DNA of 36,766 nucleotides, from assembly GCA_944320605.1 (NCBI GenBank), contig CALUIE010000022.1, positions 1 to 36,766 of the forward strand. Reading direction: 5' to 3'. Positions 8,989 through 17,150 of this stretch are shown here, piece after piece (the first letter of the stretch is position 1; the number at the start of each line of letters is the position of its first letter). Source of the stretch: an uncultured Phocaeicola sp. GTDB lineage: Bacteria > Bacteroidota > Bacteroidia > Bacteroidales > Bacteroidaceae. The translations under genes were made by a program, and so were the position numbers. A model generated the notes under the pieces. It saw only the letters and a program-made list of their open reading frames with translations, was not told the DNA's origin and did not search any database.

Positions 8989-10302
8989 TTATAGCCCTAA
9001 AAGTTTATCAGTCCAATCAGCCAAAAAAAGTGGAATATTAATTATCGTGCCATCTCTCTTGAGATTATTCATGGAAAAGCGCAATGCCAAGTTCGAATTA
9101 AACCTGTCAATATAGATACCCAAACTTTTACCTCCAAGACGAGTTCCGGATTTAACTTCAACCGGTATTATAGAAGCATCTTTCTGTAACAGGAAGTCCA
9201 CTTCCGCTGTTGCATCAGAAGTCCAATATCTTGGCTGCACGTCAAATTGATTCACTAAAGCCTGTAGTACCATATTTTCTGCCAAAGCTCCTTTAAATTC
9301 CGTGTACATCACATTCTCACTCCAAAACACTTCTATTGGAAGATGCGACATGGCACGAAGCAAACCACTGTCGCACATATATATTTTAAAAGCCGACAAA
9401 TCGTCATAAGCGCACAGAGGTAAACCGGGTTTGGAAGAACAAAACACACGATAAATCATCCCGGCATGTTCCAACCACAGCAAGGCATCCTCATATTCCC
9501 TGGCACGGGCACCGGGCTTAACCAATTTATAGACAAATTTCCTGTTCTCTTTCGCTAATTGTGAAGGAATAGAGTTCCATACTGCCGCTATACGCGGAAT
9601 ATCCTTACCCGGTGCATGTTTCGAAAAATCAAGAGCGTATGCGGTCAATATAGATTTCTGGATATTCTCAATTTCCTGAACACTACTTTTTTCAAGCATA
9701 GCCTTTGCAGCAGCAGGCATTCCCCCACATACCATATAACGGCGATATGCCTCACCCACACGCCCCATAACTATTTCAGGCAACGGAGCTATCTCACTCA
9801 TCTTTTCTATATACTCATACATTTGAGGCGCATCCGACTGCAAAAACTCCCTGAAAGAGACAGGAAACATTCTAAGAAATTCAACCTTTCCTACAGGAAA
9901 AGAATCGCCTTGCGAAAGTGAAACCCCTAAAAGAGACCCTGCGGCAATAATATGATATTCAGGTGCCTTTTCACAGAAATATTTCAGGCTGTTTAGAGCC
10001 CTGTTACTCTGTTGTATCTCATCAAAAATTATTAAAGTCCTGCCTGCTTCTATAGGATATTGTGTATAAAGACGAAGAATGTCTATAAGTCTCTCAGGAT
10101 TCTTTGTATTCTCAAATTCCCTGCACAGTTCATCGGAAGCATCAAAGTTGAAATATGCCACATACTCAAAATGCTTCTCACCGAATTTTTGCATAATCCA
10201 CGTCTTGCCTATCTGACGCGCTCCCTGAATGATCAAAGGTTTTCGTTCCGGACATTGCTTCCATTCCAGCAAAGCATCCATCACATCTCTCTTAATTTCC
10301 AT
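8989..10302 (-). CDS. AAA+ ATPase with C-terminal DUF4143 domain
   Basis: The 437-residue predicted ATPase belongs to the COG1373-like group. The Walker A motif is GARQIGKT (residues 27-34) and the Walker B is LIIFDEIQQ. Downstream helices resemble an AAA lid and winged helix. The C-terminal DUF4143 part has AEVDFLL then PVEVKSG, resembling the D-ExK core of PD-(D/E)xK nuclease-like folds. The physiological role of this widespread family is not settled. The gene has its own good promoter and separates two paralogous M64 genes, so it looks like an independent insertion. ATG 10302 is chosen; the in-frame TTG at 10326 is only about 30 bases from the -7 box and adds an unconserved MDNKVNQN. The family call is secure, the function unknown. 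Confidence 0.88.
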   Translation of the reverse strand: MEIKRDVMDALLEWKQCPERKPLIIQGARQIGKTWIMQKFGEKHFEYVAYFNFDASDELCREFENTKNPERLIDILRLYTQYPIEAGRTLIIFDEIQQSNRALNSLKYFCEKAPEYHIIAAGSLLGVSLSQGDSFPVGKVEFLRMFPVSFREFLQSDAPQMYEYIEKMSEIAPLPEIVMGRVGEAYRRYMVCGGMPAAAKAMLEKSSVQEIENIQKSILTAYALDFSKHAPGKDIPRIAAVWNSIPSQLAKENRKFVYKLVKPGARAREYEDALLWLEHAGMIYRVFCSSKPGLPLCAYDDLSAFKIYMCDSGLLRAMSHLPIEVFWSENVMYTEFKGALAENMVLQALVNQFDVQPRYWTSDATAEVDFLLQKDASIIPVEVKSGTRLGGKSLGIYIDRFNSNLALRFSMNNLKRDGTIINIPLFLADWTDKLLGL

Positions 10303-10354
10303 ATTCTGATTAACTTTATTGTCCAAATATCACATTTTCCCAATGTGTTTTGTG

Positions 10355-10385
10355 CAAATTTACACATTTTTATAAGCTAATCAAA
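10355..10385 (-). promoter_or_regulatory. Promoter of the DUF4143 ATPase gene
   Basis: On the minus strand, TTTG (10385-10382), a 19-base spacer and TAAATTTG (10362-10355) match both Bacteroidetes boxes exactly. The leader to the ATG at 10302 would be about 50 bases. Confidence 0.75.
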
Positions 10386-10437
10386 ATATAGTTCATTTTT
10401 TATTATATTGCAATCCGATAAAAACTTTGAATATTAA

Positions 10438-10488
10438 TTACATAAACACACAAAGCAGGAGATTTTCCTGCTTTGTGTGTTTATGTAA
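10438..10488. terminator. Long perfect hairpin, probable terminator of the Mfa-like/M64 operon
   Basis: A 23-base arm (10438-10460) is the exact reverse complement of 10466-10488, with a 5-base loop. It lies just past the end of the frameshifted lipoprotein gene, as expected for an operon terminator. It lacks a clean T-run right after the stem on the minus strand, so intrinsic termination is probable rather than certain. Confidence 0.65.
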
Positions 10489-10497
10489 AAACTTTTA

Positions 10498-10747
10498 TTA
10501 TCTCAACGATAAAGAATGTGTTTCCCAATTATAGGTTACTGTATATATAGTATTTCTATTAATACTTTCCTCCTCACTGTCTCCCCAAACACCATTCAAC
10601 GCATTAGTTTCATCATCAGTGTTTGTCATTGACAGATTATAGCTGAACTGATAAATACCCTGCAGACAATGATTTTATATCATTATTCTTACTACACGAA
10701 GTAAATCCTAATACTGCAAATAATATATATAAAATATTCTGTTTCAT
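10498..10747 (-). pseudogene. Short lipoprotein gene broken by a frameshift
   Basis: The minus strand starts with ATG at 10747, only 15 bases after the M64 stop. It encodes MKQNILYILFAVLGFTSC, a clear lipoprotein signal, then SKNNDIKSLSAG. In this frame a stop follows soon after (YLSVQL*). Changing frame at the GGG near the SAG codons opens a continuous reading to the TAA at 10498-10500 (GIYQFSYNLSMTNTDDE through NWETHSLSLR). The total span of 250 bases is one base more than a whole number of codons, consistent with a single-base insertion in the G-run. The intact product would be about 82 residues of unknown function. Alternatives are a sequencing error, phase variation at the G-run, or a translational restart at the internal ATG (MTNTDDE). 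Confidence 0.65.
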
Positions 10748-10762
10748 AAGTTAATCTATGCC

Positions 10763-12730
10763 TCATTCCATAAGTACCGGTGGAGGAGTTCGTTTATATT
10801 CAGGTATTCCCCAAAGATTATTTATAGTTCTAGATTTACTGTCACGCAACTCATCATAATCCACATCCTTACTGCAGAAATCATCGAAATCAAAAGTCTC
10901 ATTAGCTTTTTTCATAATACTTTCAACAATAATCTTACGTGAGATGGCATTAAAATACCTACGATTATCATCCATAGCACTTATCGCTTCAGAACGCCAT
11001 ATACCTTTCTCATAAGTATATCCGCCTTCAAAGAAACCAACCTTCGGAAAACGCTCGTCATCTATCATATTTTTCCAATAGACCAAATCATTTACACCAG
11101 TTGTGTCAGCTGTCACATTAAGCCCCATTGGAACACTCCAATTATGGGCATTTATAGAATTACCGTAATAAGTTCTGTCACTACCTTCATCATAATACTC
11201 ATCAAGCAATCTTCCAAATGAATGTCCCCCATATTCATGAAGAAATGTATTTCTCCAGTCACAAACACTAATTCCCAACTCTTCATCACCATAAAATTTC
11301 CACTCTCCATCTGTTACAGGAACAATGGCGTAAGATTTACCAGAAGCCCATGAATAACATATTCCACCATATCTGGAATCATTTATCAATAGGCATATCG
11401 GTACATCATCCAAACCAACTTTACCTTCAACAATATCAGGACAATAAGTTTCAAGAAAATTCATCACTGTAGTCTCATTTGCTCCCATATCACTATAATC
11501 ATCACTCCATCCGGAATCAAAATAAGTATTCTTTCGTACACCATTGGAATAATTATCAGCCCCCTTTTCTCCAGACAAAGCAGGTATTATATATACATTA
11601 AAATAATCTCTATATGTTTTGTATGGTTCAACATCAAAAAGAAAATCCAATGCTTCCTTAGCCTGTCTTTCAAAATTTCCTCCTTCCAATAAATCTTCTT
11701 TAGTATATCCATCACCTGTTACCACCATTGTTACAGGATTTTCCGTACGATTTTTCTGATACACAATAACTTCACCTGTCTTATAGACTTTACTTTCTAT
11801 ATATTCTCCACCATTTATTTGTACTGAGTCATCCCAAGGAATATCCTCAATAGTCTCAAGTTCAAATAACTCATTATTACTACAATCAACCTTTAATATA
11901 TGATTAAATCCAGGTTTCATTTCCAGTTCGAATTTTAGAAACCTTTTACTTCCGTCGTTCAATGAAAGAAGAATCTGATCACCAGAAATATTTTGTGCCG
12001 GAAGTATTACTGAAAAAATATTATCATCTTTTTTATATGCATTAATGACTCTCTTTTCATCATTCACACAATATACATTATCATTAGCAATACTCGCCCC
12101 ATAACCTGTATATGCAGTAACCTCCATACCAATAGAATTCAGTTCTCCTTTAGACTTCACAAATTCCACTGTAAGCATAGAAAGTTTATGTTCCAAAGGT
12201 ATAGATATAGGATTGTTTGTTTTGGGAGTTGTAGTTCTACCATACATAAAATCACTGGCATAGAAACTTTCCTCAATATTTTGATTTAACTTCACATCAC
12301 CACGATAACTTGACCACATAACATTTTGTCTAACATCAGGTGTATATGCATAAACTATAAAGTTAGTGCCAAAATACGGCCACGTAAGTTTATCTATTTT
12401 TGTCCATTCAAAAACCTGAGAAACGACCTTTAACGAAAAATCCGCATTCCAATTTGCTCCATCGAACGAAACCGTCTGTATATATCCGTCATCATAAGGA
12501 TTAGGAATACTTGTATCTGGATAAATGACTATTGCTAATGAATCCCCTTTACAGAAAGAATAATTACCGTTTTGTTCTATAATTCTACTATTCTTTGTTT
12601 GTGCTTTGATATAAGGATTTATTTTCAAAGTAAAGTTGTCACTATGTGTATCCACTATTTCATCTTGCCTACATCCGGCAACAACCATAGATAAAGCCAG
12701 CACACTAATATAAATAGTTCTCAATTTCAT
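10763..12730 (-). CDS. Lipoprotein with Mfa-like N-terminal region and M64 metallopeptidase domain (copy 2)
   Basis: The 655-residue protein is collinear with the lipoprotein at 6860-8824. The signal MKLRTIYISVLALSMVVAGC gives lipid cysteine 20, followed by RQDE. Residues about 30-300 show the Mfa-like pattern (KGDSLAIVIYPD, FIVYAYTPDVRQ, FYASDFMYG, LEHKLSMLTVEF). The M64 domain runs from about residue 320, with NPVTMVVTGDGYTKEDL and zinc motif HEYGGHSFGRLLDEY (498-512). The spacing is again HExxxH. A possible Met-turn is SAMDD near 584-588. It follows the Mfa-like gene by 14 bases and is the last intact gene of that minus-strand operon. The paralogs are most alike in the catalytic half and diverge more in the pilin-like half. 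The protease call is firm; IgA or any other substrate is inference. Confidence 0.87.
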   Translation of the reverse strand: MKLRTIYISVLALSMVVAGCRQDEIVDTHSDNFTLKINPYIKAQTKNSRIIEQNGNYSFCKGDSLAIVIYPDTSIPNPYDDGYIQTVSFDGANWNADFSLKVVSQVFEWTKIDKLTWPYFGTNFIVYAYTPDVRQNVMWSSYRGDVKLNQNIEESFYASDFMYGRTTTPKTNNPISIPLEHKLSMLTVEFVKSKGELNSIGMEVTAYTGYGASIANDNVYCVNDEKRVINAYKKDDNIFSVILPAQNISGDQILLSLNDGSKRFLKFELEMKPGFNHILKVDCSNNELFELETIEDIPWDDSVQINGGEYIESKVYKTGEVIVYQKNRTENPVTMVVTGDGYTKEDLLEGGNFERQAKEALDFLFDVEPYKTYRDYFNVYIIPALSGEKGADNYSNGVRKNTYFDSGWSDDYSDMGANETTVMNFLETYCPDIVEGKVGLDDVPICLLINDSRYGGICYSWASGKSYAIVPVTDGEWKFYGDEELGISVCDWRNTFLHEYGGHSFGRLLDEYYDEGSDRTYYGNSINAHNWSVPMGLNVTADTTGVNDLVYWKNMIDDERFPKVGFFEGGYTYEKGIWRSEAISAMDDNRRYFNAISRKIIVESIMKKANETFDFDDFCSKDVDYDELRDSKSRTINNLWGIPEYKRTPPPVLME

Positions 12731-12744
12731 ATCTAATCCTCCAT

Positions 12745-14205
12745 TTAATAATATCTAAATGGTAACACAACCATAGATGCACTATAAATACTTGATTGTT
12801 TATATTCAGAATGATAGTCGTTTTCATTCTCGAAATAAAAAGATAGACGATATATTTTCCAGTCATAAAGGTTTAATGCAGAAGTATGAAAACTTACAGG
12901 CTCACTGATTCCACTGATATTCTCTATCCACCATTGCCTATTTTGTTTTTGTCTATTATAATCTTTCCAAAAAAATTCATACAGTATATCGTTCATTTCT
13001 GTAGGAGTAGGAATAAACCACTCTCCACCAAGCGAATCACAATAATCAAACGCAGGAAAATCAGACAAATCATGGAATAATCTCTTTATAGCAAACATAT
13101 TGTATATTCCCATATTCCCATACCAATCTATTTTTCGTAAATCTTCAATATAAGTTTCAAAAATATAGTCAAACTTCTCCTCTTTAATGAATCTAAGTTC
13201 ATTTTCAGTCGGAATTCCCATAATAAGCCCAGGATTATCACCTTCACGAACCCGGATAACATATCCTTGTACATTCTCTGCATCAGGCCACGGATCACAT
13301 ACCTTATACTTAGCCCCTACCTGACCATATTGAAAATCATTGTCCCATTGCTCGATAGGCATTTGACTATCTAAAGTCAATTTCGGCTCATCAGAAATTT
13401 CAAGAGTAAACTGATATACCTTTCCGGACTCAAAATTATAAGTAAAATTTTTACTGAAAATCTCATTTTTCCATTCGAATGTCAGAAACAAATCATCATC
13501 ATAATTCTGCGGAGAAATATAACAAGAATACGTTTCCACATCTCCATATTCAGCATTAGGATAACAATAAGGAATAAGTTTGCGAATATTATCATACAAA
13601 GACACATCACCTGTTAAGCAGTCAAGTTTTCCATCAGCATACGACATAATTCTCAATCCTTCAATTCCTGTATTATTTTCCGCATTCTCACCTACAAATC
13701 TCACATGAAAAATCAAAGCAGAAGTAAGATGATTCATCACTACATTCTGTGGAATATTAACACCTTCCTTAACAAGAGTGACTTTCCCCCACAAAAATTC
13801 GTCAGAATTCTCATTCTGAATACTTTGGTCTGAACGTACTTCAATAGGCAACAGTTCTTTTCCTGCATTTTCATTATAAGGATAATAACTTATCAAATCC
13901 ATTTTACTTCCCAAGTCATTCGAAAGCCAATAAAGTTTGTCCAACGATTTCCATTGTTGCCCCTCTTCATAAACCATTTTAGTGTTATAATTTATCGGCT
14001 CAGTCTCCAAAGAAGCATTCTCAGGTAAAATAAAAACTCCCATTTCATCTCCCGTTCTGAAGAAATCATCTCCATTCACTTCTATTGCAGATATATTCAA
14101 CAACAATATTTCCCTATTTTCATCCAATGGTTTAGAGACTTCGTAATTATTACATCCCCCCATCAGTAATACGTACAAAACAATTAACAAAACACTATAT
14201 TTCAT
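12745..14205 (-). CDS. Mfa-like (fimbrillin-family) lipoprotein with DUF1566-like C-terminal region
   Basis: The 486-residue lipoprotein has a signal MKYSVLLIVLYVLLMGGC and a Glu within four residues of the cysteine. The N-terminal half has the Mfa-like signature order: RTGDEMGVFILPE, W..LDKLYWLS, DLISYYPYN, SDEFLWGKV, then MNHLTSALIFHVRF. The C-terminal third contains LGGEWFIPTPTEM, reminiscent of the 'W.iPt..E' motif of DUF1566/FISUMP-type domains common at the end of Bacteroides surface lipoproteins. This second assignment is tentative. It sits between the BACON/Mfa-like gene and the M64 gene with gaps of 20 and 14 bases, so they are probably one transcript. The role may be adhesion or part of a surface assembly; no enzyme motif is visible. 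Confidence 0.78.
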   Translation of the reverse strand: MKYSVLLIVLYVLLMGGCNNYEVSKPLDENREILLLNISAIEVNGDDFFRTGDEMGVFILPENASLETEPINYNTKMVYEEGQQWKSLDKLYWLSNDLGSKMDLISYYPYNENAGKELLPIEVRSDQSIQNENSDEFLWGKVTLVKEGVNIPQNVVMNHLTSALIFHVRFVGENAENNTGIEGLRIMSYADGKLDCLTGDVSLYDNIRKLIPYCYPNAEYGDVETYSCYISPQNYDDDLFLTFEWKNEIFSKNFTYNFESGKVYQFTLEISDEPKLTLDSQMPIEQWDNDFQYGQVGAKYKVCDPWPDAENVQGYVIRVREGDNPGLIMGIPTENELRFIKEEKFDYIFETYIEDLRKIDWYGNMGIYNMFAIKRLFHDLSDFPAFDYCDSLGGEWFIPTPTEMNDILYEFFWKDYNRQKQNRQWWIENISGISEPVSFHTSALNLYDWKIYRLSFYFENENDYHSEYKQSSIYSASMVVLPFRYY

Positions 14206-14225
14206 AACTAACTATATTTTATTAA

Positions 14226-15428
14226 TCAATTGAAACTGAAAATAAAATCTTCTCCCGGTACCCAATCCTTCACACTCACATCGCTTATTATGAGTTTCTC
14301 TAATGTTGTATTGATAATGCAATTCATCGAATAAATACAAGCTGATTTTATTTCAAAATCACTAATCAAACGCAAATCATGTACAAGAGGAGACGAATTC
14401 CCACCTTCACGCAAATCTTTTATCTCAATTTGAATTATATCTTCTGTAGTCAACATTTGTGGGAACAGAATAAAATTTGCATTTTTCTTTCCATCTTCCT
14501 CTTTTATGTAAGCAAGTATGTCACCTTTCTCCGAGTAATCATTAGATAAGGATCCGTCATTTAAATCAATTTTCGTATTTATAAATACATTCTTCAATTT
14601 TACAGACTGTAATTCATATATATCCTCATCATAATATACATTCAATTTAAAAATAGCGTTCAAAGGTTTCATCTCTATGTGTAATACATTATCATATTCC
14701 GGTTTTACCGTAGAAACACTGCCATAATATGAACAAGAGGCCTCCATAGCATACAATGATGTCTGGTTCTCCATCAACTTCAACTCCCATGCTTCTGGTG
14801 TGTCGTAATGTTCTGCTTCTCTAAAAGGGGAATAAGCATAAGCACTAATAATAGTTTCTGCATCCTTCCACCATACTTCATTTTTAAAAGTCCATTCCAT
14901 ACCATCCCATATAACCTCCTCATTATCCACCTGGTTTCCGAAAAGTTGCATTAAGGCTCCATCATTTTCTTCTGTATGATTTACTACAAAAACCCCTATT
15001 CCTGATTTATTCATTTCCAAACCTTCCGGTAAAAATACAATAGGCTGTCTCTGTTCTGAATCATCATTCACTGCTAGTTGAATAATTTTCACTTCTTCCG
15101 TTTTATCCAATGAGCGGAACAAAATGCTTCCTTCACGTTGCATTCCGGTATTGTTGCCCTCAGTAGTTACCGTTACTTCCATATCTCCTCGTCCTGCGGT
15201 TTTACTTATTTTGTACCAAATATCGTTCGTTTCAGCAATCCAAATCGTATCCGACATTATAGATATTTTCAAGATATCTCCTTCCGCATTACTTTTCAAT
15301 AAAAGTGGTGAGACAGAAAACAAATACTCTTTTTCTTCATCTGTCGCGTCATCACTAATCAAATCGCAACCATTGACAATACTCATTGTCAACATGCATA
15401 AAAAACAATTAAAAAAAATATTTTTCAT
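14226..15428 (-). CDS. Lipoprotein with N-terminal BACON domain and Mfa-like region
   Basis: The 400-residue lipoprotein has signal MKNIFFNCFLCMLTMSIVNGC (Cys21) followed by DLISDDATDEE, a strongly acidic stretch matching a surface-export signal. Residues about 36-120 fit a BACON domain: VSPLLLKSNAEGD, W-containing strands, 'GRGDMEVTV', an NNTG..REGSILF turn and a closing VKIIQLA. From about residue 130 an Mfa-like pattern follows (MNKSGIGVFVVN, ISAYAYSP, VLHIEMKPLNAIFKLNVYY). BACON domains are proposed to bind carbohydrate or mucin; that is family knowledge, not shown here. The short gaps to its neighbours (12 and 20 bases) indicate an operon. No catalytic residues are evident. Confidence 0.78.
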   Translation of the reverse strand: MKNIFFNCFLCMLTMSIVNGCDLISDDATDEEKEYLFSVSPLLLKSNAEGDILKISIMSDTIWIAETNDIWYKISKTAGRGDMEVTVTTEGNNTGMQREGSILFRSLDKTEEVKIIQLAVNDDSEQRQPIVFLPEGLEMNKSGIGVFVVNHTEENDGALMQLFGNQVDNEEVIWDGMEWTFKNEVWWKDAETIISAYAYSPFREAEHYDTPEAWELKLMENQTSLYAMEASCSYYGSVSTVKPEYDNVLHIEMKPLNAIFKLNVYYDEDIYELQSVKLKNVFINTKIDLNDGSLSNDYSEKGDILAYIKEEDGKKNANFILFPQMLTTEDIIQIEIKDLREGGNSSPLVHDLRLISDFEIKSACIYSMNCIINTTLEKLIISDVSVKDWVPGEDFIFSFN

Positions 15429-15440
15429 ATCCCCTTATAA

Positions 15441-16877
15441 TTATTCAGTTCTTCCATATTGAGTTATATTCAACACCATAACAGGCAGAACGCCTCTATG
15501 CAAAAAAGAGACAACACAACTTCGAGATGTAGTTGACAAATTCTCATCTACTTCCACACCTGCCCTATCACCGCCTTCACCATTCAGATTTATAGCTCTA
15601 ACCCATCCAACATTATCGGTTTCATTATATTCTATAAAGCAAGTAACATCTGTAAAATAATCTAATCTATTAAACTCATAGGAATTAATAACAGCCTCCT
15701 TATACGTTAAACTACGTGTTATTTTTTCACAATACACCGCATCTTGACATACTTTTATATGCTTTTTTAAAGAACCTACTTTCATGAAAATCTTTCCCTC
15801 ACGAGGATCAGGTGTCAGATTCTCTTCAATACCGAAATGAAACCTGCCATTCTCAAACTTATAGTCAAACCAATCACTACCTTCACTTTTCTCAATCGAT
15901 ATTTTTAAATTTCCAACAAAAGGATCAACTTCATCAGGCAATACCTGAACTCCATTTAAATACGCATAAAAAAAATCACTCTCAATATCCTGTCCATCAT
16001 ATAGACAATACACCGAATCATAAGGCATAAACAAAGAAGCTTCGAGATCCTGTTTATAATCCAAAACATACTCTTTACCTCCTTCCAATTTCAACGGCTC
16101 ATCCAGCCTATACCCATAAGCCACATTTCCATCTTCAGACGCCATCATAAAATGCATCAATTTGCCAGCCTCCAAAGTCTGCGGAAATACTATAGCCTCT
16201 GCCATACGTTTATCCGCATCATAATACATAGTCACATTATTTGCAACATCATTATCCGTAATTACTCCTCCTGTATTCAAATCTATCCAACCTTCATTTT
16301 TCACATTATATAATTGTATGAATGGTACATCTGTAGAAGGTTGTCCTTCCACTGTAAGATACATATTAAATTTCAACTTACACAACAAGTGTGACATATC
16401 CAACGGTATTCCATCAGGATATGTAGCCGACATAGCTCCATCAATTCTTGCCCATAAAAAATCCGCCTTTCGCAACGAGTCTATAGAGGATTGCTCGTAT
16501 GGAAGTGACACTCTCAACGAATTCAAATCTTGCGATCTGTTTAGAAAAGAATACGGATAATAAGCCACTACATTCATCTTAATTTCTTCACTCTCCCAAA
16601 AAATATCATACGGTCCTTTCCACATTCTGTTATACTCATCAAACCAACATGGAAAGTTCCACATAAACGTACCGACATCATCTTCATTCTTTCCCATAAA
16701 TATACCTATAATGTCATCATCAACAAACCCTTGCTCCATGGCAGCCCTACTACCTATTTCCGGTAAAAACACTATAGTTTTTTTATCGCTAACCTCATTC
16801 TCATTGCCTTCAGGTCTTACCTTATTACATGCAGATAAAACGATTACTATTAAAGCATAAAATAAAATCTGTTTCAT
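15441..16877 (-). CDS. Mfa-like lipoprotein with tandem C-terminal BACON-like domains
   Basis: The 478-residue lipoprotein is the first gene of the minus-strand Mfa-like/M64 operon. The signal MKQILFYALIVIVLSAC places lipid Cys at 17. Residues about 30-275 read as Mfa-like: DDDIIGIFMGKNE, W.....DIFWES, MNVVAYYPYS, ADFLWARID and MSHLLCKLKFNMYL. The remainder contains two BACON-like repeats. The first ends DPREGKIFMKVGSLKKHIKV (to about 370). The second, about 375-475, has VGWVRAINLNGEGGDRAGVEV and closes VLNITQYG. The domain order is reversed relative to the next gene (15428-14226), where BACON comes first. A -7 box TATATTTG lies 24 bases upstream of the ATG. It may bind glycans at the surface; this is inferred from domains only. 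Confidence 0.78.
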   Translation of the reverse strand: MKQILFYALIVIVLSACNKVRPEGNENEVSDKKTIVFLPEIGSRAAMEQGFVDDDIIGIFMGKNEDDVGTFMWNFPCWFDEYNRMWKGPYDIFWESEEIKMNVVAYYPYSFLNRSQDLNSLRVSLPYEQSSIDSLRKADFLWARIDGAMSATYPDGIPLDMSHLLCKLKFNMYLTVEGQPSTDVPFIQLYNVKNEGWIDLNTGGVITDNDVANNVTMYYDADKRMAEAIVFPQTLEAGKLMHFMMASEDGNVAYGYRLDEPLKLEGGKEYVLDYKQDLEASLFMPYDSVYCLYDGQDIESDFFYAYLNGVQVLPDEVDPFVGNLKISIEKSEGSDWFDYKFENGRFHFGIEENLTPDPREGKIFMKVGSLKKHIKVCQDAVYCEKITRSLTYKEAVINSYEFNRLDYFTDVTCFIEYNETDNVGWVRAINLNGEGGDRAGVEVDENLSTTSRSCVVSFLHRGVLPVMVLNITQYGRTE

Positions 16878-16900
16878 ATAATTCTATTTGTGTTTTTTTG

Positions 16901-16908
16901 CAAATATA
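16901..16908 (-). promoter_or_regulatory. Putative -7 element for the Mfa-like/M64 operon
   Basis: The minus strand reads TATATTTG, a full TAnnTTTG match, 24 bases before the ATG at 16877. The expected -33 region is A/T-rich without TTTG. The rest of the 16878-17150 spacer holds a short palindrome and the terminator of the next operon, both listed separately. Confidence 0.55.
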
Positions 16909-16983
16909 AACTAAAAAATTTTTTTTACATCTTATAAAGCTCATTTTATTAATTTTTTTTACGGATATACAATAAATTAATAA

Positions 16984-16999
16984 TTATACATTTGTATAA
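16984..16999. promoter_or_regulatory. Short palindrome upstream of the Mfa-like operon, possible operator
   Basis: TTATACA-TT-TGTATAA is a perfect 16-base inverted repeat about 76 bases upstream of the operon's -7 box. It has the shape of a dimeric repressor or activator site. In AT-rich DNA such palindromes arise by chance, so the functional claim is weak. Confidence 0.25.
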
Positions 17000-17076
17000 A
17001 ATATAATTACCTTTTTTACCGTCATTAATATATAAGCAACAAAACAGACTACTGATATAAGTTCTATTAAAACATA

Positions 17077-17131
17077 AAATACGTATAGGGACTATTTCAA
17101 TCTAAATTTGAAATAGTCCCTATACGTATTT
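17077..17131 (-). terminator. Terminator of the DUF4493/PCMD operon (24-bp perfect stem)
   Basis: The arm 17077-17100 is the exact reverse complement of 17108-17131, with a 7-base loop. It begins 20 bases after the stop of the last operon gene. On the minus strand it is followed by a T-rich TTTTATGTTTT-like tract. Confidence 0.88.
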
Positions 17132-17150
17132 ATATAAATCCGAGAAGCTA

